DNA of 64,000 nucleotides from Massilia litorea (GCF_015101885.1 NZ_CP062942.1:62001-126000), one strand, 5' to 3'. Counted from the stretch's first letter, positions 47,654-56,266 are shown. Notes: generated from the letters alone by a model not told the origin. A program made the numbers and translations.

Positions 47654-48396
47654 ATTTTATTCCCTAGAGTTAATTATTAATGCCGTGTTGGATATTGCCT
47701 CTAATCACAGCCCAGCGTTTTGCCTGGCTCAACAAGGCAACTGATTATAGGCACAAGATAGCGCTGTGGATCACAATGTTGCAATTTTGTCGACGAGTTG
47801 TATTCGACTTGGTCTTTCGATTGTTCGAACGGCAGCGACGGCAAGGCCACCTCGTCCGTTGTAAAACGCATGAACGGCTCACCCGGCGATCTCTGCCTCC
47901 GATGAGATGCCGTGGGCATCGCTATGAGACGCCGTGCCGCTCGTTCGACGACAGCGTGGGACTGGCCATTGAACGGCAGTCGACCCCCTATATAACAGCC
48001 GAAGGCAACGTCTGGCCCCCTTTCGACCGAGCTGCGCGCAGCCCCTGTGGAACCTCACCTTTGAACTTGACGCCTTGTGGTCTGGCGATCGCAAGTGCCC
48101 GCTGAGGCCAAAAATAAGCGTTCCACGGCCCAAGTCAAGGTATCTCTTCAACAAATTACTTAATATGTGCTAAGTAAGAAGTGTGCACTTTACAGGTGTT
48201 TTTATCCCTGTTACTGTACCTGTATCCCATCCATGGAAATTACCATGCGTATACTCCGTCTCGAGTCGTTTTCGTTCAGTTTCCGCTCTTCCGGACTGGC
48301 TGTCCTGCTGGTTCTCTTCTGCGAAAGCGACGTTGCCTGGATTGACGGCGGCCGGTTGCCAGGCCTGAACGGCTTGCGCAGTTTGCAGAAGCAACG
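47654..48396. promoter_or_regulatory. Intergenic region with a lone iteron and an inverted repeat
   Basis: This 743-bp stretch has no convincing gene. It holds the cspA leader and promoter, one forward iteron (48043-48059) and the inverted repeat TACAGGT (48191-48197) / ACCTGTA (48218-48224). The inverted repeat lies upstream of the KfrA-like gene and could be its operator, as KfrA proteins repress themselves. Confidence 0.45.
48043..48059 (+). repeat. Lone forward iteron
   Basis: CCCTG-N6-CTCACC followed by TTTGAA matches the core and the right flank of the origin iterons. It is 10 kb from the array and lies about 340 bp upstream of the KfrA-like gene. Confidence 0.6.
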
Positions 48397-49200
48397 ATGA
48401 CTAGGCCAGTCTTCCAGCCCTCGGACGACGAGGCAAGAGTTCTTATCAACCGGCTGCAAATGATCAATGCGGCCCATCCGCTCAATTCACGTGACCATGG
48501 TCCGTTCGTGCGTGCTTTCGTGCGCGCGGTATTTGAGGCGACCGGCAAGACGTTCAGCCCGGTCATCTATCGCCGCCTGCTCGACGCCTACGCACCCGAG
48601 CGCCGACCATCCACGTCGACGCTGGAGCGCGCAAAACAGTTGCTCGTGGATGAACTCGCACTCGAGCGCGAAGGCGCAGCTGAGGTTGCATCCGCCGATG
48701 CGCCCCACCTGGCCGCGCTGATCCGTGATGCCGTGCTGGAGGGTTTTGGCGAACGCCCAGTTCACGCCCCGTATACTGCCAGCGCCAGCGCCAGCGCGGT
48801 GAGCGATGTCGCCTTCTGGAGAGAGCGATCAGCGCAAGCCGAACTCGCCACTGCCGATGCGCAGGCCCAAGCAGCCCGCCTCGCTGGCGAACTGCTCGCA
48901 GCGCGGGCGTCCTGCGATGCCCTGGCCTCGGAGCTGGCCGCGACACGTGGGCAGCTGAGCGAGCAGGCCGCGCAGATAGGCAAGCTCGCCACTGAATTCG
49001 AACACGCGCGTCTGTTCAGCATGCGTGCGATCGACGACGCAAGAGGTGAAACGCGGGCGTGGCGCGAGCGGTGCGCCAACGTTGAAGCGCAAGCGGCCGC
49101 CCGAGCGCGGGAGGACAACATATTGCTTGAGACGTTCCGCCAACTGGCTTACCAGCGCGGCGCCACAATCCCGGCAGTACTTCAGAAAGGTCCAAAGTGA
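48397..49200 (+). CDS. Coiled-coil DNA-binding protein, KfrA-like
   Basis: A 267-aa protein. The N-terminal 90 residues look like a helical DNA-binding domain (FVRAFVRAVFEATGKTFSP, YRRLLDAYAPERRPSTSTLE). Residues about 145-245 are an Ala/Glu/Gln/Arg-rich coiled coil (QAQAARLAGELLAARASCDA, LAATRGQLSEQAAQIGKLA). This layout matches KfrA-type plasmid proteins that bind DNA and help segregation. The stop overlaps the GTG start of the recombinase gene (GTGA), so the two are co-translated. Confidence 0.6.
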   Translation: MTRPVFQPSDDEARVLINRLQMINAAHPLNSRDHGPFVRAFVRAVFEATGKTFSPVIYRRLLDAYAPERRPSTSTLERAKQLLVDELALEREGAAEVASADAPHLAALIRDAVLEGFGERPVHAPYTASASASAVSDVAFWRERSAQAELATADAQAQAARLAGELLAARASCDALASELAATRGQLSEQAAQIGKLATEFEHARLFSMRAIDDARGETRAWRERCANVEAQAAARAREDNILLETFRQLAYQRGATIPAVLQKGPK

Positions 49201-50432
49201 ACGAAAGATTGGTAGCGCTTGTCCAGGAAACCGACTTGAGGGCCCCTGCCCCGCGGCCCGAGCACACGCTGGGCCCGGTCGAGAGCGATTGGGATGCTGC
49301 CGAGGTCTGGCTTCGCTCCGTCGCGCGCAAGAGCCGCAGCGTAACGGGCGTGACCGTGGCCACCTACCGGTTCCACCTGGCCAAGCTGCGCTGGTACTGC
49401 GAAAATATACGGCGGGTTACGCCGTCACGATGGAGCCTTCAGGATGTCGGAGCATTTAAAGACTTTCTGGCGGACCTGCCGGTCGAGGCCCTGTGCGAAC
49501 GCAACGGCAAACGGTACGTCGGGCCAGGTGACGCCGGTTACACGCCCTTCCGCATGCAACCTGCCGCCGGCAGTCGCTCGGACATCGAGCGTTTCGTTCA
49601 CGCCATGTTCAAGGCATTTCATAGCACCGGCTACATCCGAATCAATCCGATGGCGCTGGAGGGCGCTGGTAATCGCCGATCGATCAACGCGCGTCGTGCC
49701 GTCGACGTGAATCTCTACGAACTCGTGCTGGAAACGATGGCGCAGGAGCAGGTCGACAAGCCTGCCGCACGCCAAACTAACTTGCGCGATCGCTTCATCC
49801 TGGTCGCGTTACGCGAGCTGGGCCTGCGCGCCAGCGAGCTCGTTGGTTCAGTCATGAGCGCTTTCCAGCAGATTCCCGACGTAAGGACGAAGCGCCATTA
49901 TTGGGTTTTTCACGTCAGCAAGGAAGTTGCCAAAGGCGGCAAGGAGCGATGGGTTCCGGTAACGCGCACTTTGCTTAAAGTACTGGAGGACTACCGAGTG
50001 GCGTTCGGACTGGCGCCGCAACCGGAAATCGATGAGAAGACCGCCCTGCTCCTTTCTCCGCAAACGCGCACAGTGAAGCTCGGTGGAAGAGCTGTGCGCA
50101 GCGCGGCCGACCGCCGCTTCTTCGGTGCCTGGCAGGAGCTCACCACTAGGCAGTACCTGTACGCGATCGTCAAGCAGCGATTGAAGACAACGGCAGACCT
50201 GCTGCGCACTGACGATCCTGTGCTGGCGGTGCGGCTCGAACAGGCGTCACCGCACTGGTTCCGCCATACATTCGCAAAGGCTGCGCTGTTGCACGGTCAG
50301 TCGATGCGCGAGGTGGCAAGCCTGCTCGGGCACGCGAGCATGGACACAACGATGGTTTATACCAATCAGGATGCGCTCGATTCGGTACGGGCCTACGAGC
50401 GCGACAACCTGAAGCCTGCCAGCGAAAGTTGA
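49197..50432 (+). CDS. Tyrosine recombinase, catalytic residues intact
   Basis: A 411-aa integrase with an N-terminal SAM-like domain (TYRFHLAKLRWYCENIRRV) and a catalytic domain: Arg in LRELGLRASELVG (about 205-217), Lys in KGGKERWVPV, HWFRHTF (HxxR, about 352-358), His in LLGHASMD and Tyr in MVYTN. The GTG start overlaps the KfrA-like gene. It could resolve replicon multimers or be left over from an integrated element. Confidence 0.85.
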   Translation: MNERLVALVQETDLRAPAPRPEHTLGPVESDWDAAEVWLRSVARKSRSVTGVTVATYRFHLAKLRWYCENIRRVTPSRWSLQDVGAFKDFLADLPVEALCERNGKRYVGPGDAGYTPFRMQPAAGSRSDIERFVHAMFKAFHSTGYIRINPMALEGAGNRRSINARRAVDVNLYELVLETMAQEQVDKPAARQTNLRDRFILVALRELGLRASELVGSVMSAFQQIPDVRTKRHYWVFHVSKEVAKGGKERWVPVTRTLLKVLEDYRVAFGLAPQPEIDEKTALLLSPQTRTVKLGGRAVRSAADRRFFGAWQELTTRQYLYAIVKQRLKTTADLLRTDDPVLAVRLEQASPHWFRHTFAKAALLHGQSMREVASLLGHASMDTTMVYTNQDALDSVRAYERDNLKPASES

Positions 50433-50655
50433 TGGATTCAGTGCTGTTTGCCATGGCAGGCGGCGCTAATCCAAGGCCCGACGCACGTCGACGCGGCACA
50501 TCAGATCTATTTTCCGCTCCGAAAGTTACGTTTGCTAACATTAACACGCGAGGTCTGCGTTACATGCATGATACCGTTCTCGACGAGGCCTTAAGCGTTC
50601 GCTCAGCATGGAGCTGTACGTTTAACGGTTAATTAGAATATCGGAGAAACGCCAC
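50433..50655. other. Short gene-free interval
   Basis: A 67-codon frame here overlaps the end of the recombinase gene and lacks a ribosome-binding site, so I do not call it. No other feature is seen except AT-rich sequence and GGAG at 50643 serving the next gene. Confidence 0.35.
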
Positions 50656-50940
50656 ATGACTTCTAGTAGCAATCGACTAGCAGAACAAAAAGCTCAGGTC
50701 GCGTTGGTGTTTCAGATGATGTTGGGTATGGCGGAAGCACGCGCGTACCTCATCGAAAACGATTTTACTGAATCGAATATCGATCGAATTCTGAATGGCG
50801 ATGCCACGCGCAAGCGTTCTGCCCCGATGAATAAAAGGAAAAGCATAACTTGGCGAGGCAAGGTAACCGCGCCCCGTGGTCCACTGCTTATCGTTGAGCA
50901 GCGGTGGCTCGAGCGCAAGCATCGGGCTGCCAAAAAATAA
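50656..50940 (+). CDS. Small hypothetical protein
   Basis: A 94-aa basic protein (ends WLERKHRAAKK) with a helical N-terminal half (AEQKAQVALVFQMMLGMAEARA). ATG 50656 follows ATCGGAG at a suitable distance. No family is recognised. The charge could suit a nucleic-acid-binding protein, but this is a guess. Confidence 0.45.
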   Translation: MTSSSNRLAEQKAQVALVFQMMLGMAEARAYLIENDFTESNIDRILNGDATRKRSAPMNKRKSITWRGKVTAPRGPLLIVEQRWLERKHRAAKK

Positions 50941-50950
50941 CATAAGGCCA

Positions 50951-51430
50951 TTAACCGACCAGATTCTCAGGTCCAAAGTGTCTATGGAATCCAAGCGGAT
51001 TATAAAGCTTGAAGGAGGGCTCGAGCTTGCTGCCGACCAGCGCTTCTACCTCTTGCGTCCTGCCCTGATCCTTCGCGCGAATTACCTCTGCCGCGGCAGC
51101 GGCGACGCTGGCGTTGCATTGGAACGCGGCCTGGACCAGGACCTTCTCGTGCGCAGACATCGGTAACGCGGACATACGGCCATCAATGTCCGCCGCTTTC
51201 TTTTCGCCGCGTGCCAGTTCGTCCTTGTACAGGTCGGCCAATTCCAGGCTGTCACAGCGCGCAATCGACATGATCCGCAGCCCGTTTAGCTGGGTCACCC
51301 CGAGCAGGTCCGACGTCAGCAGTTGTTTCGCGAGCTTGTCGTCGCCGGTATGGATGCGCGAGATGGCGACGCTGGGAATGATGCCGATAACAAGTAGCAG
51401 AAGGCTGAAAGCCAAGGCTTCTGGTACGCG
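50951..51430 (-). pseudogene. Chemoreceptor (4HB sensor) N-terminal fragment
   Basis: On the minus strand, ALAFSLLLLVIGIIPSVAIS begins a membrane helix. It is followed by a four-helix-bundle sensor region (LNGLRIMSIARCDSLELADL, ADIDGRMSALPMSAHEKVLV, AEVIRAKDQGRTQEVEALVG) as in methyl-accepting chemotaxis proteins. The frame then runs into unrelated codons, and the second membrane helix, HAMP and signalling domains are missing. The upstream extension of the frame looks spurious. It is a truncated fragment. Confidence 0.65.
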
Positions 51431-51820
51431 TGCTGAGCGATGCGATGCGCATGAGGAAAGAACGAAAATTGAATGTACAGAAAGTATGATCGATGAACAT
51501 GACGGGACCATTACCATTCCAACACGGATAATTCTAGAAAGAAACAATAGCCAACACAGGCTGGTTCCGAGGAGCGCGCCTCTCAGTCGCGCCGTCAATC
51601 GGTTGACGCAACACATTCATGAAATCGTTGCGCCGATGTTTCGTAGTCGAGTGACTCCCCGCTGCTCTTCCAGTTGTCTCGCCACTTCGTCAAGCTTCCC
51701 CTGCGAATGTCCTTACTCGCTGTTACATCTGTTGCCATTGCCTGCCACATTACATTCCACCCGCGTTCTAATATCTGTAAACGGTCGGCTTGCACGTACC
51801 CTATTAACGAGAGGAAGATG
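51431..51820. other. Gene-free interval
   Basis: No convincing gene in either strand. GAGGAAG at 51811 is the ribosome-binding site of the secreted protein gene. Confidence 0.35.
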
Positions 51821-52192
51821 ATGAAAAACCATGCGAAGGCATTTATTGCGAGTGCACTGACATTAGCATTCGTCGGTAGCGCCGCAGCACAGGTGCGGGT
51901 TGGCATATACGCCAGCACGACTCAACCTTATTATCCCGAAGTTTTAGAAGCGCGCCCACAATATGTTATTCCTAATGGGTATTATTTAGAGGGTGAAGAA
52001 ATATACGTAGAACCGAGCTGGCAAGAGCGTCGCGAATGGCGTGAGCGGCGCGCATGGCGACGCGCGGAGCGGCTGCGGCGGGACGAGTGGCGAAGAGAAC
52101 AGTGGCGAAGAGAACAGTGGCGCAAAGAACATTGGTGTAACGAACACGGGCGTTATGAGCAGGATCGGCATGATTGGCATGAGAGAGATTGA
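51821..52192 (+). CDS. Secreted Arg/Trp/Glu-rich repeat protein
   Basis: A 123-aa product with a signal peptide (KAFIASALTLAFVGSAAAQ), a short domain VRVGIYASTTQPYYPEVL, and a charged tail that repeats an RxEWRREQWRKEHW pattern (about 75-105), from a short tandem DNA repeat near 52080-52130. The second of two adjacent ATGs (51821) has better spacing to GAGG. Periplasmic proteins with similar YYP/Arg-rich layout are common in Burkholderiales; the function is unknown. Confidence 0.65.
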   Translation: MKNHAKAFIASALTLAFVGSAAAQVRVGIYASTTQPYYPEVLEARPQYVIPNGYYLEGEEIYVEPSWQERREWRERRAWRRAERLRRDEWRREQWRREQWRKEHWCNEHGRYEQDRHDWHERD

Positions 52193-52321
52193 CGACTGCA
52201 CAGTGCCAAATGCCAATGAGAGCGTTTGCCGAATTCGAGTGGATGCTGATCCGACGTGCGGTAACGGGCAGGATCGCGCTGCGAGGCAACTCAGCGCGTG
52301 CCCTGTCCGCAAGAAACGTTA

Positions 52322-52438
52322 ATCGACAAGCGAATTGCCGAATTCCCCCGTCGTGCGGGCGCCCGCGCCCGCGAGCAGAAAGCCATGCTTGCACACGAGT
52401 TTGCCATCAGTCGCGAAACATTGGGTCAACACCTGAAA
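52322..52438 (+). pseudogene. C-terminal fragment of a resolvase-like helix-turn-helix protein
   Basis: The frame reads IDKRIAEFPRRAGARAREQK then AMLAHEFAISRETLGQHLKG just before the IS6 element. The last segment matches the helix-turn-helix end of serine recombinases (LAxEFGISRETLYxYL). The catalytic domain is absent and the 3' end is cut by the element. The match is short. Confidence 0.35.
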
Positions 52439-53262
52439 GGGTTCTGTCGCGTTAGCTGAGCAGTTATGCTGATCGGGTAAAGTGTGGCACCCAAACACTT
52501 GCCGATCCTTCATGCTCAGCTTTAAAGGAATGCGTTTCCCGATCGATGTCGTCCTGGTCTGCATCCGCTGGTACGTGGCATACCCGTTGAGCTACCGTCA
52601 CATTGAGGAATTGATGGAGGAGCGAGGTGTATCGGTTGACCACTCCACGATCAACCGATGGGCGATCCGTTTTCTGCCGTTGATCGAAAAGCTATCACGC
52701 AAGCACAAGTGCCGAGTTGGCACGAGCTGGCGAATGGACGAGACGTACATCAAGGTCAAAGGCGTCTGGAAGTATCTCTACCGTGCTGTCGACAAAGAAG
52801 GAAAGACTGTCGACTTTCTTCTGACGGCACACCGGGACATGGCTGCCGCCAAGCGGTTCTTCGACAAGGCCATGGGTGAGAACGGTACGCCGGAAAAGAT
52901 CGCGATGGACAAAAGCGGTGCCAACAAGGCTGCGATCGACGAGATCAACGACAACAGGGCTGTCTCGATCATCGTACGCCAAGTCAAATACCTCAACAAC
53001 ATAGTTGAGCAGGACCATCGTGCGATCAAGCGCGTGACCCGGCCAATGCTGGGCTTCAAATCATTCCGCTCTGCCAGCAGTGTACTTGCCGGTATCGAGC
53101 TCATGCACATGATTCGCAAGGGCCAGTTTTCTATCGATGGCGCCACAGCCATTTCGTTCGCAGACCAATTTTATGCGCTGGCAGGACAAGTCCGTCTAGC
53201 TTGAGAAGATGTGGTTCCTTGTCAGAAAATCTTGATCTCGGTTTGCTAACGCGACAAAACCC
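52439..53262 (+). mobile_element. IS6-family insertion sequence
   Basis: The 824-bp element has terminal inverted repeats GGGTTCTGTCGCGTTAGC (52439-52456) and the complement of GGGTTTTGTCGCGTTAGC (53245-53262), differing at one base. Length fits the family. The flanking octamers ACCTGAAA and GATTCCAT differ, so there is no target duplication. Each flank is a different truncated gene, which suggests a deletion or rearrangement next to the element. Confidence 0.88.
52512..53204 (+). CDS. IS6-family transposase
   Basis: A 230-aa DDE transposase, starting FKGMRFPIDVVLVCIRWYVA. Catalytic residues: Asp in WRMDETYIKVKG, Asp in MDKSGANKAAI and Glu in LNNIVEQDHRAIKR, with the downstream Lys/Arg. The reading frame is intact and of normal length, so the element is probably active. 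ATG 52512 was chosen because IS6 transposases begin near FKG; an earlier ATG at 52482 is less likely. Confidence 0.9.
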   Translation: MLSFKGMRFPIDVVLVCIRWYVAYPLSYRHIEELMEERGVSVDHSTINRWAIRFLPLIEKLSRKHKCRVGTSWRMDETYIKVKGVWKYLYRAVDKEGKTVDFLLTAHRDMAAAKRFFDKAMGENGTPEKIAMDKSGANKAAIDEINDNRAVSIIVRQVKYLNNIVEQDHRAIKRVTRPMLGFKSFRSASSVLAGIELMHMIRKGQFSIDGATAISFADQFYALAGQVRLA

Positions 53263-53405
53263 GATTCCATGTGGCGCTGTTCTTGAATTCGAGCTTCCAG
53301 CATCTGGGCCATCTCTTCGGCACGCTGTAAAGACTCTTCACTCCCCTGCTTTAGCAAGGCTTCGATTTCTTGTTCAAAGAAATTCAACGTCTCTATGTCT
53401 AACAT
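53196..53405 (-). pseudogene. Small protein gene truncated by the IS6 element
   Basis: The frame starts at ATG 53405 with AGGAG seven bases upstream and reads DIETLNFFEQEIEALLKQGS, then a helical segment. About 20 codons at the 3' end fall within the IS (from 53262 on), so the native C-terminus is lost. No family is recognised. It is divergent from the XRE regulator gene, and the two start codons are 107 bp apart. Confidence 0.55.
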
Positions 53406-53462
53406 GTGAAGGCTCCTGCTTAACATGTGGCTACTGCATCCCTTGCATACCATATGTCGATT

Positions 53463-53477
53463 CTACGTTTTTCGTAG
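53463..53477. promoter_or_regulatory. XRE operator, distal copy
   Basis: CTACG-TTTTT-CGTAG is a 15-bp inverted repeat with 5-bp arms. A second copy with the same arms and spacer length lies 33 bp further on at 53496-53510, just before the XRE start codon. Confidence 0.65.
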
Positions 53478-53495
53478 AGAAATATCCACCAAAAC

Positions 53496-53510
53496 CTACG
53501 ATTATCGTAG
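53496..53510. promoter_or_regulatory. XRE operator, proximal copy
   Basis: CTACG-ATTAT-CGTAG, extended by one matching pair each side, ends one base before the ATG of the XRE gene (53512). A repressor bound here would block initiation of the message, so autorepression is likely. Confidence 0.65.
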
Positions 53511-53511
53511 G

Positions 53512-53850
53512 ATGCCTGTACGCAATCCATCATCGAACTCCATCATCGGCCTCCGTCTGCGTCAGGCCCGACAACGCCGCAGATGGGCCCAGGACGAGCT
53601 TGGTGTTATGGCTGGCCTGGAAGAATCTTCCAGTAGTGCAAGAATTAGCCGCTACGAGAGTGGAATCCACGAACCTCCTTTTCAGTTCGTCGAGAGCCTC
53701 GCCAGAGTTATGGATATATCGCCTGCGTACTTCTACTGCCCCGACGACCGACTGGCAGAGCTAATCCTCATCTATTCCGCCTTGCCGGAAGCAGAACGCC
53801 AGACACTGCTTCACTCCATTAAGAACTTATTCGGTCGAGACTTTCTTTAA
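53512..53850 (+). CDS. XRE-family transcriptional regulator
   Basis: A 112-aa protein with an HTH_3 domain (IIGLRLRQARQRRRWAQDEL, SARISRYESGIHEPPFQFVE, about 11-70) and a short helical tail (LPEAERQTLLHSIKNLFGRD). ATG 53512 follows TAGG closely and two operator copies. An upstream in-frame start would put the operators within the coding region and is less likely. It probably controls itself and the divergent small gene that the IS truncated. Confidence 0.8.
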   Translation: MPVRNPSSNSIIGLRLRQARQRRRWAQDELGVMAGLEESSSSARISRYESGIHEPPFQFVESLARVMDISPAYFYCPDDRLAELILIYSALPEAERQTLLHSIKNLFGRDFL

Positions 53851-54375
53851 CTATCGCTCAACAGGTCTTTGAGCGTTCCCCCAACTTCTCAACATGTGCA
53901 ACGCGGCCAAGCGGATGCCGGCATTCCGCCGCTAGAAGCCTGTCCGCGAATTTCCCGAACGTGGCAATAGGCACGTTGTCGCCTCAGGCATGATTGTCGG
54001 GCCTCGCTATCGCCCCGCCGAGCCACATGGGGCATCAGCGCAAGCCATAATTGAAACTAACGAACGGTAAAGATAAATAAAAACATCCCTCCAGACACGC
54101 CCCGGGCTACTCGAGCTATGCCCTTCGCCTGGTCGCCCCCAACTGGTATTAAAAGAGTAAAAGGAACAAAAAGAACAAAGAGAATCCAAAGACTCCCCCT
54201 GGCCCTCGACCGAAGCCAGCGGCGTTCGCATCCCGCTTGGAGTTAAGCAACTTGCCTGTCTGTTAGTTTCACTTATGGTATCCTTGGCGAATTCCACATC
54301 AAAAAACCCTTGGCGGTTCGCGCCTTCGGCGCCCACCGTCCGGCCGCCGCGGTGAGTTCAAATAACGAGGTTCCT
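53851..54375. other. Gene-free interval upstream of the recombinase-like gene
   Basis: No convincing gene is seen in this 525-bp stretch. It has an A-rich patch (GTAAAAGGAACAAAAAGAAC near 54157) and would contain the promoter of the operon at 54376. GAGG at 54367 is the likely ribosome-binding site. Confidence 0.35.
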
Positions 54376-55398
54376 ATGCCCGACCCGAAAACATGGGACG
54401 ACAATCCACTAGCGGCCTTCGAAGCCTTCGTCACGACGCCAGCGTTCGCCAGCACCAGCCGGCGACTTGGCGAGACCGAGCCCGAGGCAATCTCCGCGAA
54501 GTCGGCAGCGGTCTACATTTTCATGTTCCGCAAATTCACGGCCTGGCTCGCTGGCCAGAACCGCCGCTTCTCCCAAGTTGAAGAACGGGAGCTGGTGCGC
54601 TTCATCAGCCAGCTGCGCCGGCGCGGCGAGCAAAACAGCGCGATCACCGAACGGTATCTGCGCCTCCTCGAGCGCTGTTACAGCCACCTGCAGATTGCCC
54701 CGAACCCGGCAACGTCGGCCACAAAGCTCGCTACCGACAACCACTACCTCGCGCAGGACGTCGGCACCGAAGCGCTAGCCCCTGAACAGGTCGACGCATT
54801 CGTGGCCGCCCTGCCCTCCCGTGAACCACCAGGCGCGAACCGGGCCGGACGGCTGCCCAAAGCGTGGAAGCGCCGGCGCGACCACGCGGTACAGGCAACG
54901 CTGCTGTTCGGGGGCCTGAAGGTGGCTGAGGCGATCGGGCTGCACCTGAGCGAGGTCGAGGATTCGTTCAGCCCTCTGCCCATCCGGCTGAAAATCAATC
55001 CAGAAGACAAGCACGCCACCAGCTACGAGCACGAAACCATCGTCCACGGCTACGGCGCCGACGCGCTGCGACACTGGCTCATCGAACGACTGGCCGAGGA
55101 TAGCAAGGGACAGCGCCTGTTCAAGGGCGACCTGGTCTTTCCCGGCGACGCTGAGGGCAAGCGGATGTCCAAGGTAACGCTCTGGCGCCAGGTGAAGGCG
55201 ACCTTCGCCCGGGCCGGCATCGACGTCAACCGCAGCGGCGGGCGCACCTTGCGAAACACGTTCGCCGCGCAACAATTGAAGGAGCACGGCCGCACGAAGA
55301 ACGACGTCATAGGCTATCTCGGCCTGGCGCTGGAACGGTCAGCCGAAATCTACGAAACGGCCAAGCCAAGGAAGAAGAAGTCTGATGAAGCTCTCTGA
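54376..55398 (+). CDS. Tyrosine recombinase-like protein with degenerate active site
   Basis: A 340-aa protein with an N-terminal SAM-like core-binding domain (YIFMFRKFTAWLAGQNRRFS) and a catalytic-domain fold. Four residues differ from active recombinases: LLFGGLKVAEAIGL has Lys for the first Arg, GRTLRNTFAAQQL has Arg for the His of HxxR, and LGLALERSAEIYETA has Leu for the later His. The Tyr is kept. It may bind DNA without cutting. ATG 54376 follows GAGG. The next gene starts 14 bp before its end. Confidence 0.7.
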   Translation: MPDPKTWDDNPLAAFEAFVTTPAFASTSRRLGETEPEAISAKSAAVYIFMFRKFTAWLAGQNRRFSQVEERELVRFISQLRRRGEQNSAITERYLRLLERCYSHLQIAPNPATSATKLATDNHYLAQDVGTEALAPEQVDAFVAALPSREPPGANRAGRLPKAWKRRRDHAVQATLLFGGLKVAEAIGLHLSEVEDSFSPLPIRLKINPEDKHATSYEHETIVHGYGADALRHWLIERLAEDSKGQRLFKGDLVFPGDAEGKRMSKVTLWRQVKATFARAGIDVNRSGGRTLRNTFAAQQLKEHGRTKNDVIGYLGLALERSAEIYETAKPRKKKSDEAL

Positions 55399-56266
55399 AA
55401 TCACAAGCATCCTGGCCGCGGCCGGGCTGCCGGCGCTTTCGCGCGACCAGCTGCTCGAGCTGGCCAGCTCCGGCGCTGGCAAACGGTTTGAAGCTGCGCT
55501 CATCGCTTTCGGCGCCGGCGATCGCCAGCAACGCGACGAGCTCGAGGCGACCGTGCGCGTGCTCGACGCGAAGACCCGGTCCACCCTGCAGCGCATCGGT
55601 GGCCAGCTGCCGGTCGACCAGCTCGTCACGCTCGCGTGCAAGGAGCAGCGCCGGTTCTTCGACGCCATCGAGGCGGTCGCCACCCGCACGCCCCGCGCCG
55701 CGGCCGCGCGGAGCTATCTGGCCGGGCTAGGCGCAGCAGCTGCGGTAGCCGACACGTCGCCGGCACCAGCGGCGAATCCCCCGTACTACAGTTTTAAGAT
55801 TTTTTCATCGGCGGCGGCGCTGTGTATCGCAGAGGCCACCACCAGGGCCGAGCGCAAGCACACGATCAATATCGAAGGCGCCGTTGCCCTCGCTGGCGGC
55901 GGCGCCCGCAAGATGTTCGACTGGCCGAACAAGATCGTGGTCCAGCTCACGGTGCAGGAGGCCTACCAGGTGCTGGCTCTGCTGGAGAACAAGATCCGGT
56001 CGCTCCGCTTCGACGGTCACGGCCGCGAGCACGACAAGTCGCTACAGATTGAGTTTCAGGACTCGCATTACTTTTTCCGGCTTATCCAGCGCGGCCGTGC
56101 CGCTGTAGTCGTTCCGGTGCGTGCGGTTGACTCGCTTCAGATCGTCTCGCTGTTATACAAACAACTGTTACGTAACGAAAGCCACCTGAGAATCGACGAC
56201 ATCCGTGCAATGATTGACCGTATCGTGGCGATGATGCCGACTGCAGTCGACCCGCTCCGCCGATAA
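55385..56266 (+). CDS. Unrecognised protein resembling the Whirly single-strand DNA-binding fold
   Basis: A 293-aa protein. The first 110 residues are helical (Ala/Leu-rich). The second part (about 135-285) has YSFKIFSSAAALCIAE, FDWPNKIVVQLTVQEAYQVL, KSLQIEFQDSHYFFRLIQRG and VVVPVRAVDSLQIVSLLYKQ. The order of elements recalls Whirly proteins: YxxYKGKAALxVEP, YDWxRKQxFSLSVTE, HFFNLSVQN, YIPVTxAEFAVL. If so, it binds single-stranded DNA. This is a by-eye comparison. It is coupled to the recombinase-like gene and lies next to rep. Confidence 0.45.
   Translation: MKLSEITSILAAAGLPALSRDQLLELASSGAGKRFEAALIAFGAGDRQQRDELEATVRVLDAKTRSTLQRIGGQLPVDQLVTLACKEQRRFFDAIEAVATRTPRAAAARSYLAGLGAAAAVADTSPAPAANPPYYSFKIFSSAAALCIAEATTRAERKHTINIEGAVALAGGGARKMFDWPNKIVVQLTVQEAYQVLALLENKIRSLRFDGHGREHDKSLQIEFQDSHYFFRLIQRGRAAVVVPVRAVDSLQIVSLLYKQLLRNESHLRIDDIRAMIDRIVAMMPTAVDPLRR

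Noticed and set aside
50429..50632. 67-codon frame after the recombinase gene
   Set aside because: Its start overlaps the recombinase stop, there is no ribosome-binding site and no protein-like composition.
49197..56266. An integrated prophage or ICE between the two recombinases
   Set aside because: No phage structural genes, conjugation genes, tRNA or attachment-site repeats are visible.
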